Of a stretch of 64,000 nucleotides of DNA, positions 36,971-47,397 are shown piece after piece. A model generated the notes under the pieces. That model worked only from the letters and a program-made list of their open reading frames with translations, was not told the DNA's origin and did no database searches. Within the stretch, counting starts at the first letter, position 1; the number at the start of each line of letters is the position of its first letter. The translations under genes were made by a program, and so were the position numbers. The DNA is from Novosphingobium sp. PC22D (GTDB lineage Bacteria; Pseudomonadota; Alphaproteobacteria; Sphingomonadales; Sphingomonadaceae), in contig NZ_MWMO01000001.1 in assembly GCF_002556635.1 (NCBI RefSeq), positions 248,001 through 312,000 of the forward strand, read 5' to 3'.

Positions 36971-38704
36971 CTATCTCGTCTCGGGCGCGGACGGTCCTGC
37001 CACGGCGGGGGGCCTATCCGCTTTCCACGCGCGCACGCCGTTGATCCACGTCTCGAGGACCTTGGTCTCGCGCAGTTCGGCGGGCGTCGCGGTGGACGGA
37101 TCGCGGTCGACGAAGAGGAAATCGGCGCGCATGCCCCTGGCGAGGCGGCCCAGGCGATCCTCGGCGAACATCGCGTAGGCCGCGCCGGTGGTGTAGGCGG
37201 CGAAGGCCTCGCCGAAGCTCAGCGCTTCCTGCGATTGCCAGCCCCCAGGCGGCTGGTCATCGGCACCCTGGCGCGAGATCGCGACCGAGAGCCCGAGAAA
37301 CGGCTCGGCGGGCTCGACCGGCACGTCCGAGCCGAACGCCAGCGTCGCGCCAGCGGCCTTGAGCGACTTCCAGGCGTAGGCCCCCGCGAGCCGCCCCGGT
37401 CCGAGCCGCGCTTCGGCCATGGTCCGGTCGGAGGCTTCGTGCTGCGGCTGCATCGAGGCGATCGCGCCGTGGAGGCCGAAGCGCGGAATATCGGCGGGAT
37501 CGACGATCTGCGCATGTTCGATCCGCCAGCGCCGGTCGCCCTTGTAGGTGTTCGAAAGCTCGTCGATCGCCGAGAGCACGGTCGCGTTGGCCTTGTCGCC
37601 GATCGCGTGGACCGCGACCTGGAACCTGTCGATCGCCGCGCGGCTCATCAGGTTGCCGAGCTGGGTCTCGGTCATCATCGGCAGGCCGGTGGTCTCGGGC
37701 GCATCGGCATATGGCGCCTTGAGCCAGGCCCCGCGTGAGCCGAGCGCACCGTCGAGCCAGAGCTTTACGCCCGCGAGCCTGAGCCGGTCGTCGTAGAGCC
37801 AGGGCGAGGGGCCGGGCCCGCCGATCAGCGCCATCGCCTCGGTCCCGGCGGCGTAGGAGACGATGCGGACGCGCAGGTTGCCGAGGTCGGCGGCGCGGCG
37901 AAAGGCCTGCCAGTCCTCGATCGTGGTGCCCATGTCCGCAAGCGCGGTGACGCCGTTCCCGAGGAACACGAGCTGGGCTTCGGCGAAGGCGGTGTCGCGG
38001 TCCGAGGCGCGCGGCGGCGGCACCTTGCCGGCGACCAGCGCCTTGGCCTCGTCGACCAGCACGCCCGCCGGCTCCTTGCCGCCGGGCAGGCGTTCGATGC
38101 GGCCGCCCTCCGGGTCGGGCGTGGCGGCGGTCACGCCTGCCGCCGCCAGCGCCGGGCCGTTGACCCAGCCGGCATGCCCGTCGACGCGTTCGAGGTAGGC
38201 GGGCCGGTTTCCGGTCGCGCGATCGAGTTCGGCGGCGGTCGGGAAGCGGTCGAGCCCCCACTGGACCTGGTTCCAGCCGCCGCCCAGAATCCACGGCGCG
38301 TCGGGATGCGCGGCGGCATAGGCGGCGATCCGCGCCAGCGCCTCGTCGAGTGATTTCGCCATCGACAGGTCGAGCGTCATTTGGCGAAGGCCCGTCGCCA
38401 TGACGTGCGCGTGCGCGTCGATCATGCCGGGCACCATGACCCGGCCCTCGCCATCGAGCTTGTAGGCGACGCGTTCGGGCAAGTCGTCGTCCTCGTCGAA
38501 GACTTCGGCGATGCGGCCCTCGTCGTCGATCAGCAGCGCGGCGAAACGCGCGATCCCGCCCTTGCCGTCGGGGGTCACGCCCGAGACGTTCTCGATCAGC
38601 GTGCCGGTGGGCGGCGGCAGCTCCTCCTTCTTCTTGCGCGCCGCGGCGGGCTGGACCGTCAGCGAGAGTGCGAGCGCTGCGACGAGCGCGGGAAAGAGCT
38701 TCAC
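36971..38704 (-). CDS. Exported amidohydrolase, YtcJ-like metal-dependent hydrolase
   Basis: The 577-aa protein starts at GTG 38704, overlapping the stop of the gene before it (GTGA). An N-terminal signal peptide (KLFPALVAALALSLTVQPAAA) precedes the mature protein. VPGMIDAHAHVMA carries the HxH metal site. RVDGHAGWVN, AVHAIGDKAN, RIEHAQI and LAFGSDVPVE give the remaining metal and active-site residues of the Amidohydro_3 family. The C-terminal strand FLFVDRDPSTA closes the composite sandwich domain. Substrate is unclear; family members cleave amides, ureas or ring amides. The minus-strand open frame continues far upstream, but that part belongs to another frame of the preceding gene. Confidence 0.88.
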   Translation of the reverse strand: MKLFPALVAALALSLTVQPAAARKKKEELPPPTGTLIENVSGVTPDGKGGIARFAALLIDDEGRIAEVFDEDDDLPERVAYKLDGEGRVMVPGMIDAHAHVMATGLRQMTLDLSMAKSLDEALARIAAYAAAHPDAPWILGGGWNQVQWGLDRFPTAAELDRATGNRPAYLERVDGHAGWVNGPALAAAGVTAATPDPEGGRIERLPGGKEPAGVLVDEAKALVAGKVPPPRASDRDTAFAEAQLVFLGNGVTALADMGTTIEDWQAFRRAADLGNLRVRIVSYAAGTEAMALIGGPGPSPWLYDDRLRLAGVKLWLDGALGSRGAWLKAPYADAPETTGLPMMTETQLGNLMSRAAIDRFQVAVHAIGDKANATVLSAIDELSNTYKGDRRWRIEHAQIVDPADIPRFGLHGAIASMQPQHEASDRTMAEARLGPGRLAGAYAWKSLKAAGATLAFGSDVPVEPAEPFLGLSVAISRQGADDQPPGGWQSQEALSFGEAFAAYTTGAAYAMFAEDRLGRLARGMRADFLFVDRDPSTATPAELRETKVLETWINGVRAWKADRPPAVAGPSAPETR

Positions 38705-39597
38705 CGTGATCCCTTCTTCGGCAGCCGCTTGATGATCGCGCTCGTATCGAGACGCCCGCCGCCCATGTGCTGGATCTCGGCGAAGAACTGGTCGATCAGC
38801 GCCGCGACCGGAAGCGAGACTCCCAGGCCCCGCCCCTCGTCGAGCGCGAGGCCGAGGTCCTTGCGCATCCAGTCGATCGCGAAACCGAAGTCGAAGCGGT
38901 CTTCGTCCATTGACTGCCAGCGGTTGTCCATCTGCCACGACTGCGCCGCGCCGCCCGAGATCGCGTCGTAGACCTTGGCCATGTCGAGGTGCTCGGCCTG
39001 GGCGAAGCGGACCGCTTCGGCCAGCGCGGCGACGTTTCCGGCGATGCAGATCTGGCATGCCATCTTGGCGGTCTGTCCCGCTCCCGCCTTGCCGACGTGG
39101 ACGATCTTGCGCGAATAGGCCTCCATCACCGGTCGCGCCGCCTCGATCGCCTTGGCGCGGCCGCCGCACATCAGCGTGAGCGTGCCGTTCTGCGCGCCGA
39201 TCTGCGATCCGGTCATCGGCGCATCGACGCAATGGATCTTGAGGTCGCGCGCCTCGACCGTGATCTGGCGCGCGATCCGCGCCGAAACGGTGGTGTGATC
39301 GACGAAGACGCCGCCGGGCTTCAGCGTCTTGAACGCGCCGTTGGGGCCGAGCACGACATCGGCGAGATCGTCGTCATTGCCGACGCAGGTCATCACGAAT
39401 TCGGCTTCGGCGGCGGCATCGGCGGGAGTCTGCGCGACGGCCACCGCGAGGCCGGGATTGGCCTCCATCCAGGCTTCGGCTCGCGCCTGGGTGCGGTTGT
39501 AGATGGTGAGTTCGTGGCCCGCCGCGCCGATGTGGCGGGCGATCTCGCCGCCCATCACGCCGAGGCCGATGAAGGATACCTTGCGTTTCTCGCTCAT
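38701..39597 (-). CDS. NAD(P)-dependent beta-hydroxyacid dehydrogenase (3-hydroxyisobutyrate dehydrogenase-like)
   Basis: The 298-aa protein has the N-terminal GLGVMGGEIARHI dinucleotide motif, the substrate-binding DAPMTGSQIGAQNGTLTLMCGG loop (about 125-146), and catalytic K178 in GQTAKMACQICIAGN, all standard for the beta-HAD family (HIBADH, tartronate semialdehyde reductase, glyoxylate reductase). The usual D-x-P-V-S-G is DAPMTGS, which does not identify the substrate. It is upstream of and overlaps the amidohydrolase by 4 bp, so the pair is one operon. It begins 103 bp from the divergent threonine ammonia-lyase gene. Confidence 0.88.
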   Translation of the reverse strand: MSEKRKVSFIGLGVMGGEIARHIGAAGHELTIYNRTQARAEAWMEANPGLAVAVAQTPADAAAEAEFVMTCVGNDDDLADVVLGPNGAFKTLKPGGVFVDHTTVSARIARQITVEARDLKIHCVDAPMTGSQIGAQNGTLTLMCGGRAKAIEAARPVMEAYSRKIVHVGKAGAGQTAKMACQICIAGNVAALAEAVRFAQAEHLDMAKVYDAISGGAAQSWQMDNRWQSMDEDRFDFGFAIDWMRKDLGLALDEGRGLGVSLPVAALIDQFFAEIQHMGGGRLDTSAIIKRLPKKGSR

Positions 39598-39700
39598 CTG
39601 GCAAGCCTCTACCCGAAATCGCGCTGGAAGAAACAGGACTTGGCGGGCAAGGGCAAGCCCGCTTTCAATTCACCGCGTATTCCGTTAGGCGCTCACGCCC

Positions 39701-40954
39701 ATGGACCAGCCAGCAACCACGCCCGTCGCGCAGGCCGCCTCGCCTGCGCTCACCGCCGACATGGTGCGCGCGGCGGCGGCGCGAATTGCGGGCGCGGTGG
39801 TGCGCACGCCGACGCTGCATTCGCAGACGTTGAGCACGATCACCGGCGCGGATATCTGGCTCAAGTTCGAGAACCTGCAGTTCACCGCCGCTTACAAGGA
39901 GCGCGGCGCGCTCAACGCGCTGCTCCAGCTTTCCGAGGAACAGCAGTCGCGTGGAGTGATCGCGGCCTCGGCGGGCAACCATTCGCAGGGCCTCTCGTAT
40001 CACGGCACGCGTCTCGGCATCCCGGTCACGATCGTCATGCCGCGCACGACGCCGACGGTGAAGGTGATGCAGACCGAGAGCGTGGGCGGCAAGGTCGTGC
40101 TCGAGGGCGAGAACTTCGACGAGGCGGCGGCGCACGCGCGCAAGCTGGAAAAGGAACTCGACCTCACTTTCGTCCACCCGTTCGATGATCCCAACATCGC
40201 CGCGGGGCAGGGCACGGTCGCGCTCGAGATGCTCGAGGACGCGCCCGAACTCGATACGCTGGTGCTGCCGATCGGCGGCGGCGGCCTCGCCTCGGGGATG
40301 GGCGTGATCGCGCGCGACATCAGGCCCGACATCCGGCTGATCGGCGTCGAGGCGCAGCTCTATCCCTCGATGTACAACCTGCTCAAGGGCACCAGCCTGC
40401 CGGTCGGCGGTGACACGCTTGCCGAGGGCATCGCGGTGGTGCAGCCGGGGCACTTCACCTCGGTGACGCTGCGCACGCTGCTCGACAACCTGCTGCTCGT
40501 CAGCGAGCCCGAGATCGAGAGCGCGCTGGCGCTGCTCCTGCAGATCGAGAAGACGCTGGTCGAGGGCGCAGGCGCGACGGGTCTCGCCGCGATCCGCGCC
40601 AATCGGGCGATGTTCGCCGGGCGCAAGATCGGGGTGGTGCTGGGCGGCGGCAACATCGACACGCGTCTGCTCGCCAATGTCCTGCTGCGCGATCTCGCGC
40701 GGCAGGGCCGCCTCGCGCGGCTCAAGATCGGCCTGCAGGATCGTGCCGGCGCGCTCTACAAGGTGGCGCGCGTGTTCCAGGACCACAACGTCAACATCAT
40801 CGAAGTCTTCCACCACCGCATCTTCACCAATCTGCCGGCCAAGGGCCTGCTCACCGAGATCGAGTGCGAGGCGCGCGACCGCGAACAGCTCGAGGCGCTG
40901 ATTGCAGCGCTGCGGCGCGAGGGCTACACGGTGACGCAAGCCGAAGCCGGCTGA
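39701..40954 (+). CDS. ilvA: Threonine ammonia-lyase with C-terminal ACT domain
   Basis: The 417-aa PLP fold-type II enzyme has the lysine motif TAAYKERGA (K66 binds PLP), SAGNHSQG for the substrate loop, GGGGLASG for the PLP phosphate, and GGGNID near residue 315. A single ACT domain follows (about 330-415: KIGLQDRAGALYKVARVFQ). Length and single ACT domain match the catabolic/intermediate class of threonine deaminases. It deaminates threonine to 2-oxobutanoate; isoleucine or an energy signal may act through the ACT domain. Biosynthetic IlvA is longer and has two ACT-like domains, so tdcB-like naming is equally possible. Confidence 0.88.
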   Translation: MDQPATTPVAQAASPALTADMVRAAAARIAGAVVRTPTLHSQTLSTITGADIWLKFENLQFTAAYKERGALNALLQLSEEQQSRGVIAASAGNHSQGLSYHGTRLGIPVTIVMPRTTPTVKVMQTESVGGKVVLEGENFDEAAAHARKLEKELDLTFVHPFDDPNIAAGQGTVALEMLEDAPELDTLVLPIGGGGLASGMGVIARDIRPDIRLIGVEAQLYPSMYNLLKGTSLPVGGDTLAEGIAVVQPGHFTSVTLRTLLDNLLLVSEPEIESALALLLQIEKTLVEGAGATGLAAIRANRAMFAGRKIGVVLGGGNIDTRLLANVLLRDLARQGRLARLKIGLQDRAGALYKVARVFQDHNVNIIEVFHHRIFTNLPAKGLLTEIECEARDREQLEALIAALRREGYTVTQAEAG

Positions 40955-41262
40955 CGCGGCTTTCGAATGGCGCGGGCGGCCGCGCCTCGTGGTGCGGACC
41001 GGCGTGGGCGCGCAAGGGCACGCGGCCCCTGACGAGCGCGCGGGACGCTTGGATCCGGTGTGGCGCTCTCGGCTTAAACAAGCTCCGGCGCCGCGCCCCA
41101 AGTCGGGACAATTGACCGATCCTGGGGGTATCGCCTGTGAAAATTTACCGGTTGCAAACGGAAGAAGTTGGTTAAAACCCTTTCAACACCGGGCCTCGGC
41201 AGGCATAATCGGCCTCGCAAACCGGCAACCCGTGCCAACAGAAGAAGGAAGAGGCGCCCCTC
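40955..41262. other. Intergenic stretch before bpt
   Basis: These 308 bp separate ilvA and the aminoacyl-tRNA-protein transferase gene on the same strand. The last 150 bp are less GC-rich, with TTGACC at 41112-41117, and probably hold the promoter, but no clear -10 element can be matched at the right spacing. I see no gene. Confidence 0.4.
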
Positions 41263-42120
41263 GTGACGGCACCCGTTCGCTTTCCCCGATTTTTCGTTAC
41301 GAGCCCGGCTCCGTGTCCCTACCTTCCCGGCAAAAGCGAGCGCAAGGTCTTCACCGAACTGAAGGGGCCGCACGCGGATTCGCTCAATGACGCGCTTGGC
41401 CGTATCGGCTTTCGCCGCAGCCAGACGGTCGCCTACCGTCCGTCGTGCCTCGATTGTTCGGCCTGCGTTTCGGTGCGCGTCGTCGCCGAAGAGTTCAAGC
41501 CGTCCTCGACGCAGAAGCGCGACCTCAAGCGCAATGGCGATCTGATCGCGACGCTGTGCCGCCCTTGGTCGACCAGCGAGCAGTTCGATCTGTTGCAGCG
41601 CTATCTCTCGGTGCGTCACCCCGAAGGGGGGATGACCAACATGGACGAGATCGACTTCGCCGACATGGTCGAGCACACGCCGGTGACCAGCTACGTGATC
41701 GAATATCGCGAACCTTCGCATGACGGCGTCACGCCGGGACGCCTCGTCGGCGCCTGCCTGACCGACAGGCAGGGCGACGGGCTGTCGATGATCTACAGCT
41801 TCTACGATCCGCATCACCAGAGCCGGTCGGGCCTGGGCAACTACATCATCCTCGATCACATCCGCCGGGCCAACGAGAACGGCCTGCCGTACGTCTACCT
41901 CGGCTACTGGGTGCAGGGCGCCGCGCGCATGGCCTACAAGGTGCGCTACCGGCCGCTCGAAAAGCTCGGCCGCGCGGGCTGGGAGCGCATGAGCGCTCAG
42001 GAGCAGGACTCGCATATCTCCGCCGCCGTCGCCGCGCGCAACGAACCGGGCTCGATCGGCGAAGGCGCCTACAAGGATGGCGCGCCCGCCATCGCCGACG
42101 GATTCCGCCTGCCGGAATAG
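41263..42120 (+). CDS. bpt: Aspartate/glutamate leucyltransferase (Bpt), N-end rule pathway
   Basis: The 285-aa protein has the ATE_N/ATE_C layout. [17 protein letters not shown] opens the N-domain, [12 protein letters not shown] gives the conserved cysteine cluster, and [21 protein letters not shown] with [17 protein letters not shown] marks the GNAT-like C-domain. Bpt transfers leucine from Leu-tRNA to N-terminal Asp or Glu, marking proteins for ClpS/ClpAP. The start is GTG 41263 with GGAAGAGG upstream. It is a single-gene unit by spacing. Length is usual for the family (about 250-290 aa). Confidence 0.93.
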   Translation: MTAPVRFPRFFVTSPAPCPYLPGKSERKVFTELKGPHADSLNDALGRIGFRRSQTVAYRPSCLDCSACVSVRVVAEEFKPSSTQKRDLKRNGDLIATLCRPWSTSEQFDLLQRYLSVRHPEGGMTNMDEIDFADMVEHTPVTSYVIEYREPSHDGVTPGRLVGACLTDRQGDGLSMIYSFYDPHHQSRSGLGNYIILDHIRRANENGLPYVYLGYWVQGAARMAYKVRYRPLEKLGRAGWERMSAQEQDSHISAAVAARNEPGSIGEGAYKDGAPAIADGFRLPE

Positions 42121-42433
42121 GCTTGTTCCGGCGGTCGTTTTCCCGACCGATCTTCCCGCCATCGGCTTCGAGGCTGTCGGTTTCGGGCTGGTAGTGACGG
42201 GACGGCGGCAGGCCCAAGCGCGGCAGGACGCTTTGCGCGCCAATCCGATGAAAGCAGGCGGGGCCAGGCGATTCGGCTTTCGCGCGGGCAGGCTTGGCAA
42301 TGCGAACCACCGCACTGGACTGACCGCCGCGCTCGCCCGATGGCGACGAGGCCGGCGCGGAAGAGAAAGGGCGCCCGGATCGCTCCGGACGCCCCCCTCG
42401 GTGATCTAGGGAGCCCTTGCGGGTCCGCGCGGA
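42121..42433. other. Convergent intergenic region between bpt and glnA
   Basis: The 313 bp contain the glnA terminator (42369-42394) and no gene I can support. Open frames here on both strands lack ribosome sites and domain-like sequence. Confidence 0.5.
42361..42394 (-). terminator. Rho-independent terminator of glnA
   Basis: An 11-bp stem with one mismatch (GGGCGCCCGGA at 42369-42379, TCCGGACGCCC at 42384-42394) and a TCGC loop is followed, on the minus strand, by TTTCTCTT. It lies 40-73 bp past the glnA stop. Confidence 0.75.
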
Positions 42434-43843
42434 TCAGGCGCTGTAGTACATGTCGAATTCGCAGGCCGCGGGGGTCGTTTCCCAGCGGAACACGTCGGGC
42501 CACTTGAGTTCGAGGTAGGCCTCGATCTGGTCCTCGGTGAAGACGCCGCCTTCGAGCAGGAAGGCATGGTCGGCCTGCAGCGATTCGAGCGCCTCGCGGA
42601 GCGAACCGCACACGGTCGGCACTTCGGCGAGCTCGGCCGGCGGCAGATCGTAGAGGTTCTTGTCCATGGCTTCGCCCGGGTGGAGCTTGTTCTTGATCCC
42701 GTCGAGGCCCGCCATGAGCAGCGCCGCGTAGCACAGGTAGGGGTTGGCCATCGCATCGGGGAAGCGGAACTCGACGCGCTTCGACTTCTCGCCCGAGCCG
42801 TAGGGGATGCGGCACGAGGCCGAACGGTTGCGCGCCGAGTAGGCGAGCAGGACCGGCGCCTCATAGCCCGGGACCAGACGCTTGTAGCTGTTGGTGGTCG
42901 GGTTGGTGAAGGCGTTCAGCGCCTTGGCGTGCTTGATGACACCGCCGATGAAGTAGAGGCAGTTGTCCGAAAGCCCGGCATAACCGTTGCCGGCGAAGGT
43001 CGGCCTGCCCTCGTTCCAGATCGACATGTGCGTGTGCATGCCCGAGCCGTTGTCGGTCATGATCGGCTTGGGCATGAAGGTCGCGGTCTTGCCGTAGGCC
43101 TGCGCGACCATCTGCACGACGTACTTGTAGATTTGCATGCGGTCGGCGGTCGTGACGAGCGTGCCGAAGGTCAGGCCAAGCTCGTGCTGCGCGGCGGCCA
43201 CCTCGTGGTGGTGCTTGTCGCAGGGCAGGCCCATTTCGAGCATGGTCGAGACCATCTCGCCGCGGATGTCCATGCAGCTGTCGACCGGGGCGACGGGGAA
43301 GTAGCCGCCCTTGGCGCGCGGACGGTGGCCCAGGTTGCCGGTGTCGTATTCCTTGTTCGAGTTCTCGGGCAGCTCGACGTCGTCGAGCTTGAAGCCGTTG
43401 CCCGAGTATTCGTCGTAGAACTTGACGTCGTCGAACATGAAGAACTCGGCCTCGGGGCCGACGTAGACGGTGTCGCCGAAACCGGCCGACTTGACGTAGG
43501 CCTCGGCGCGCTTGGCGGTCGAGCGCGGATCACGGGCGTAGAGTTCGCCGTTCGAGGGCTCGACGATATCGCAGAACACGATCATCATCGGCGTCGCGCT
43601 GAACGGGTCGATGTAGACCGCGTCGAGGTCGGGCTTGAGGATCATGTCCGATTCGTTGATGGCCTTCCAGCCCTCGATCGACGAGCCGTCGAACATCAGG
43701 CCGTCCTCGAGTTCATCCTCGCCGAGCACGCCGGCGCACATGGTGAGGTGCTGCCACTTGCCCTTGGGGTCGGTGAAGCGCAGATCGACCCACTCGATCT
43801 CCTCGTCCTTGATCTGCTTGAGGATATCTTTTGCACTAGCCAT
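42434..43843 (-). CDS. glnA: Glutamine synthetase type I
   Basis: The 469-aa protein is a standard GSI-beta. It has [18 protein letters not shown] at the Latch/N-domain, [25 protein letters not shown] (ATP site), the NRSASCRIP flap region, [13 protein letters not shown], and the adenylylation site Y398 in NLYDLPP. It condenses glutamate and ammonia with ATP. Regulation by GlnE adenylylation is expected from Y398, and transcription from the sigma-54-type promoter upstream of glnB. It follows glnB by 125 bp on the same strand, the usual glnB-glnA order in alphaproteobacteria. Confidence 0.98.
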   Translation of the reverse strand: MASAKDILKQIKDEEIEWVDLRFTDPKGKWQHLTMCAGVLGEDELEDGLMFDGSSIEGWKAINESDMILKPDLDAVYIDPFSATPMMIVFCDIVEPSNGELYARDPRSTAKRAEAYVKSAGFGDTVYVGPEAEFFMFDDVKFYDEYSGNGFKLDDVELPENSNKEYDTGNLGHRPRAKGGYFPVAPVDSCMDIRGEMVSTMLEMGLPCDKHHHEVAAAQHELGLTFGTLVTTADRMQIYKYVVQMVAQAYGKTATFMPKPIMTDNGSGMHTHMSIWNEGRPTFAGNGYAGLSDNCLYFIGGVIKHAKALNAFTNPTTNSYKRLVPGYEAPVLLAYSARNRSASCRIPYGSGEKSKRVEFRFPDAMANPYLCYAALLMAGLDGIKNKLHPGEAMDKNLYDLPPAELAEVPTVCGSLREALESLQADHAFLLEGGVFTEDQIEAYLELKWPDVFRWETTPAACEFDMYYSA

Positions 43844-43968
43844 GGATGTGGTTCTCCGTTTTGGCTCTTCCGATCCCGAAAGAGGTTAGGGGTGAATGGG
43901 CATTACCCGTCGCTGCGCCGGCCCCCCTGACGGACGGCGACGGGTTGCCGGATTGCGCCGGCGTCGAT

Positions 43969-44316
<348 letters not shown>

Positions 44317-44370
44317 CTATCCCCCTGCACCTTGGCGGTGTCGCATGTTGCGTTGATCCGGGCCAATTCG

Positions 44371-44386
44371 ATCAAGAATCGTGCCA
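44371..44386 (-). promoter_or_regulatory. Sigma-54 (RpoN) type -24/-12 promoter of glnB-glnA
   Basis: On the minus strand the site reads TGGCACGATTCTTGAT: the -24 element TGGCACG is perfect and the -12 element is TTGAT instead of TTGCT/A, with the right spacing (GG and GA 10 bases apart). The transcript would begin about 54 bp before the glnB GTG. This fits nitrogen control of glnBA. Confidence 0.65.
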
Positions 44387-44408
44387 GCGTTGGTAACCAA
44401 GGGATAGG

Positions 44409-44424
44409 GCAAGTGTGCACTTGC
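44409..44424. promoter_or_regulatory. Dyad GCAAGTG-TG-CACTTGC, candidate NtrC site
   Basis: A 7-bp perfect inverted repeat with a 2-bp centre lies about 30 bp upstream of the -24 element of the glnB promoter, inside a region with no gene. Enhancer sites for NtrC are dyads (GCAC-type half-sites) upstream of sigma-54 promoters. The half-sites here are only partly like the enteric consensus. Confidence 0.4.
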
Positions 44425-44561
44425 GAAAAGGCCCCAATCGCACGATTCGGCATGCCATTTGCGCGTCCTGTGACATTTCGGCAGCGCCCCAGACGGGTTC
44501 AATGGTTAATCCTTAGGCAAGCGCTGCCCGTTTGTTGGGCAGCGGGCGATCGCGCCCGGTT

Positions 44562-45239
44562 TCAATAGCCGGTGTAGCGCCCCGGACGGTGCCACACCCA
44601 CAGGATGCCGGCCGTCGCCGCGACTCCGAGCAGCGACCACCCGAACCGCGCGATATCGATCGCGGCGAGCGAGATCAGCAGCACGCTCGCGTCGAACACC
44701 ATCTGCGTGCGCCCGGCGTTCCACCCGTGCTTGCGGTAGAGCCACAGGACGATCGCGCCCGATCCGCCGGTCCCCGCCCCGTGGCGGGCGAGCGCCAGCG
44801 CGCCCATGCCGATCGTGCTGCCGCCGACGATCGCGGCGAAGGCGGGATGAACCCATTCGAGGCGCACGCCGTACGGCGCGACGAGCGTCATCGCGAAGAG
44901 CCCGAGCGAGACGAGCAGCGTCTTGAGGATGAAGGCCCAGCGCATCGTGCGCACCGTCAGCGCGAGCAGCGGCACGGTGAGCACGACGTAAAACAGCCCG
45001 ACCGGCCAGCCCAGCAGGTAGGCGAGCGTCAGCGCGAGCCCGGCGACACCGCCCGTCGCGAGCCCCGCGGCCTTGAGCAAAACGAGCCCGAGCGAGAGCA
45101 GCACGGTGCCGACGAAGATCGCATAGGCGTCCTCGAACGGGCCATGGCGCTGTCCGGCCGGCGGGGCCGCTTGCGGTATCGAGGCGGGTTCGTTCGTGCC
45201 GTGCATGCGGGGTGCGTCCTCCGGTGCTGTCGCCGGCAT
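44562..45239 (-). CDS. YitT family membrane protein
   Basis: The 225-aa protein has about five to six hydrophobic segments after a hydrophilic start. The first conserved part is FVGTVLLSLGLVLLKAAGLATGGVAGLALTLAY, with TGG typical of the YitT N-terminal domain, and a later GSTIGMGALALARHGAGTGGSGAIVLWLYRK shows the second repeat. The C-terminal DUF2179 domain of Bacillus YitT is absent, as in many proteobacterial members. ATG 45239 was chosen because GGGGGGAG precedes it. Function unknown for the family. It lies downstream of typA on the minus strand, 86 bp apart. Confidence 0.78.
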   Translation of the reverse strand: MPATAPEDAPRMHGTNEPASIPQAAPPAGQRHGPFEDAYAIFVGTVLLSLGLVLLKAAGLATGGVAGLALTLAYLLGWPVGLFYVVLTVPLLALTVRTMRWAFILKTLLVSLGLFAMTLVAPYGVRLEWVHPAFAAIVGGSTIGMGALALARHGAGTGGSGAIVLWLYRKHGWNAGRTQMVFDASVLLISLAAIDIARFGWSLLGVAATAGILWVWHRPGRYTGY

Positions 45240-45325
45240 GCCGCTCCCCCCAATGGCAATTCTGTCTTTTCGTTCCGACCTGTCTCGCCGTCCCGGTCTC
45301 GTCACGAAGCCGGGACGCGGCAGGA

Positions 45326-47158
45326 TCAGGCCGCGTCCTTCTTGCGGTTGGCCTTCTTGCGCTCGTGCGGGTCGAGGATCGCCTTGCGGAGACGGATCGA
45401 CTTGGGCGTGACCTCGACCATCTCGTCGTCGTCGATATAGGCGATCGCCTGTTCGAGCGTCATGATCTTGGGCGGAGTGAGGCGGATGGCGTCGTCCTTG
45501 CCGGTCGAACGGAAGTTCGTGAGCTGCTTCGACTTCATCGGGTTGACCTCGAGATCGTCGGGTTTGGCGTTCTCGCCGATGATCATGCCCTCGTAGATCT
45601 TCTCCTGCGGCTTCACGAACAGGATGCCGCGATCCTCGAGGCTGTTGAGCGCGTAGCCCACCGCCTCGCCGGTGCCGTTCGATATCAGCACGCCGTTGAG
45701 GCGGCCTTCGATCGCGCCCTTGTAGGGGCCGTACTTCTCGAACAGGCGATTCATGATGCCGGTGCCGCGCGTGTCCGAAAGGAACTCGCCGTGGTAGCCG
45801 ATCAGCCCGCGCGAGGGGGCCGAGAAGGTGATGCGGGTCTTGCCCGAGCCCGAGGGACGCATGTCGGTCATCTCGGCCTTGCGGCGCTGCATCTTCTCGA
45901 CGACCGTGCCCGAATACTCGTCATCGACGTCGATCACGACGGTCTCGTAGGGCTCGGTGCGCTGGCCGTCCTCGTCGGTCTTGAACAGCACGCGCGGGCG
46001 GCTGATGCCAAGCTCGAAACCCTCGCGGCGCATCGTCTCGATGACCACGCCGAGCTGGAGTTCGCCTCGGCCGGCGACCTCGAAGCTGTCCTTGTCGGCG
46101 CTTTCGGTGACGCGGATGGCGACGTTGGTCTCGGCCTCGCGCATCAGGCGGTCGCGGATCAGGCGGCTGGTCACCTTGTCGCCCTCGCGGCCCGCGAGCG
46201 GGCTGTCGTTGACCGAAAAGCGCATCGCCAGCGTCGGCGGGTCGATCGGCTGCGCGGCGATCGGGTCGGTGACCTGCGGATCGGCGATGGTGTTGGCGAC
46301 GGTGGCCTTCTCAAGGCCGGCGAGCGCGATGATGTCGCCGGCGCGGGCCTCGTCGACCGGAACGCGCTCGAGGCCGCGGAAGGTCAGCAGCTTGGAGGCG
46401 CGGCCGGTCTCGATCACCTTGCCGTCGCGGTCGATCGCGCGGATCGGGTCGTTGACCTTGACCGTGCCCGACTGGACGCGGCCGGTGAGCACGCGGCCCA
46501 TGAAGTTGTCGCGGTCGAGCAGCGTCGCGAGGAAGCTGAACGGGGCCTCGACGTCGAGGTCGGGGGCCGGCACGTGATCGACGATCAGCTTGAACAGCGG
46601 CTCGAGCGTGCCGTCGCGCGCCTCGATGTCCTCGCTGGCATAGCCGTTGCGGCCCGAGGCGTAGAGCGTCGGGAAGTCGAGTTGCTCGTCGTTGGCGTCG
46701 AGGCTGACGAAAAGGTCGAAGACCTCGTTGAGCACTTCGTCGGCGCGGCCGTCGGGCCGGTCGATCTTGTTGACGACGACGATCGGCTTCAGGCCGAGGC
46801 CGAGCGCCTTGCCGGTGACGAACTTGGTCTGCGGCATCGCGCCTTCCGAGCTGTCGACCAGCAGGATCACGCCGTCGACCATCGAGAGGATGCGCTCCAC
46901 CTCCGCGCCGAAGTCGGCGTGGCCGGGGGTGTCGACGATGTTGATGCGGTAGCCGTTCCACTCGATCGAGGTCGGTTTGGCGAGGATCGTGATGCCGCGC
47001 TCTTTCTCGAGATCGTTGGAATCCATCGCCCGTTCCTCGACGCGCTGGTTGTCGCGGAAGGTGCCGGACTGGCGGAAGAGTTGGTCGACGAGCGTGGTCT
47101 TGCCGTGATCGACGTGCGCGATGATCGCGATATTGCGCAGGGGAAGCGGGGCGGACAT
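45326..47158 (-). CDS. typA: Ribosome-associated translational GTPase TypA/BipA
   Basis: The 610-aa protein starts at ATG 47158 ([23 protein letters not shown]). It has G1 AHVDHGKT, G2 RGITI, G3 DTPGHADF and G4 NKID. EF-G-like domains follow, and the BipA-specific C-terminal domain contains [19 protein letters not shown] and [12 protein letters not shown]. Length and order match BipA. It is a ribosome-binding GTPase that aids 50S assembly and growth at low temperature or under stress. The ribosome site is weak. The open frame continues 47 codons upstream, without family resemblance. Confidence 0.96.
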   Translation of the reverse strand: MSAPLPLRNIAIIAHVDHGKTTLVDQLFRQSGTFRDNQRVEERAMDSNDLEKERGITILAKPTSIEWNGYRINIVDTPGHADFGAEVERILSMVDGVILLVDSSEGAMPQTKFVTGKALGLGLKPIVVVNKIDRPDGRADEVLNEVFDLFVSLDANDEQLDFPTLYASGRNGYASEDIEARDGTLEPLFKLIVDHVPAPDLDVEAPFSFLATLLDRDNFMGRVLTGRVQSGTVKVNDPIRAIDRDGKVIETGRASKLLTFRGLERVPVDEARAGDIIALAGLEKATVANTIADPQVTDPIAAQPIDPPTLAMRFSVNDSPLAGREGDKVTSRLIRDRLMREAETNVAIRVTESADKDSFEVAGRGELQLGVVIETMRREGFELGISRPRVLFKTDEDGQRTEPYETVVIDVDDEYSGTVVEKMQRRKAEMTDMRPSGSGKTRITFSAPSRGLIGYHGEFLSDTRGTGIMNRLFEKYGPYKGAIEGRLNGVLISNGTGEAVGYALNSLEDRGILFVKPQEKIYEGMIIGENAKPDDLEVNPMKSKQLTNFRSTGKDDAIRLTPPKIMTLEQAIAYIDDDEMVEVTPKSIRLRKAILDPHERKKANRKKDAA

Positions 47159-47397
47159 GCGAAAGAAGCCTGTGGTTCGAGGATGCGGGGGCGGCGCGCC
47201 GTCGCTGCGCCGCACAATCGGGAGCGCCCTTAGCCGAAGCAGGCGTCGGCGGCAAGCAGACTCCCGCCAGGCAGCCAAATGGCTGCAACCCCACATCATG
47301 ACCGTGGCCTAAATCACAATGAATCCATTTTGGCGTCAATGCCGCGAGGCGTATGATCCCGCTCATCCTTGAAGGTGAGACGAGAGGGGGAAGCCCA

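Noticed and set aside
38705..39232. Upstream open-frame extension of the amidohydrolase into the dehydrogenase gene
   Set aside because: The first real residues follow the GTG at 38704 with a signal peptide. The extension is an alternate frame of the beta-hydroxyacid dehydrogenase.
45212..47233. Plus-strand open frame antisense to typA
   Set aside because: typA on the minus strand is unmistakable; the antisense frame is low in motif content and Val/Arg/Asp-rich.
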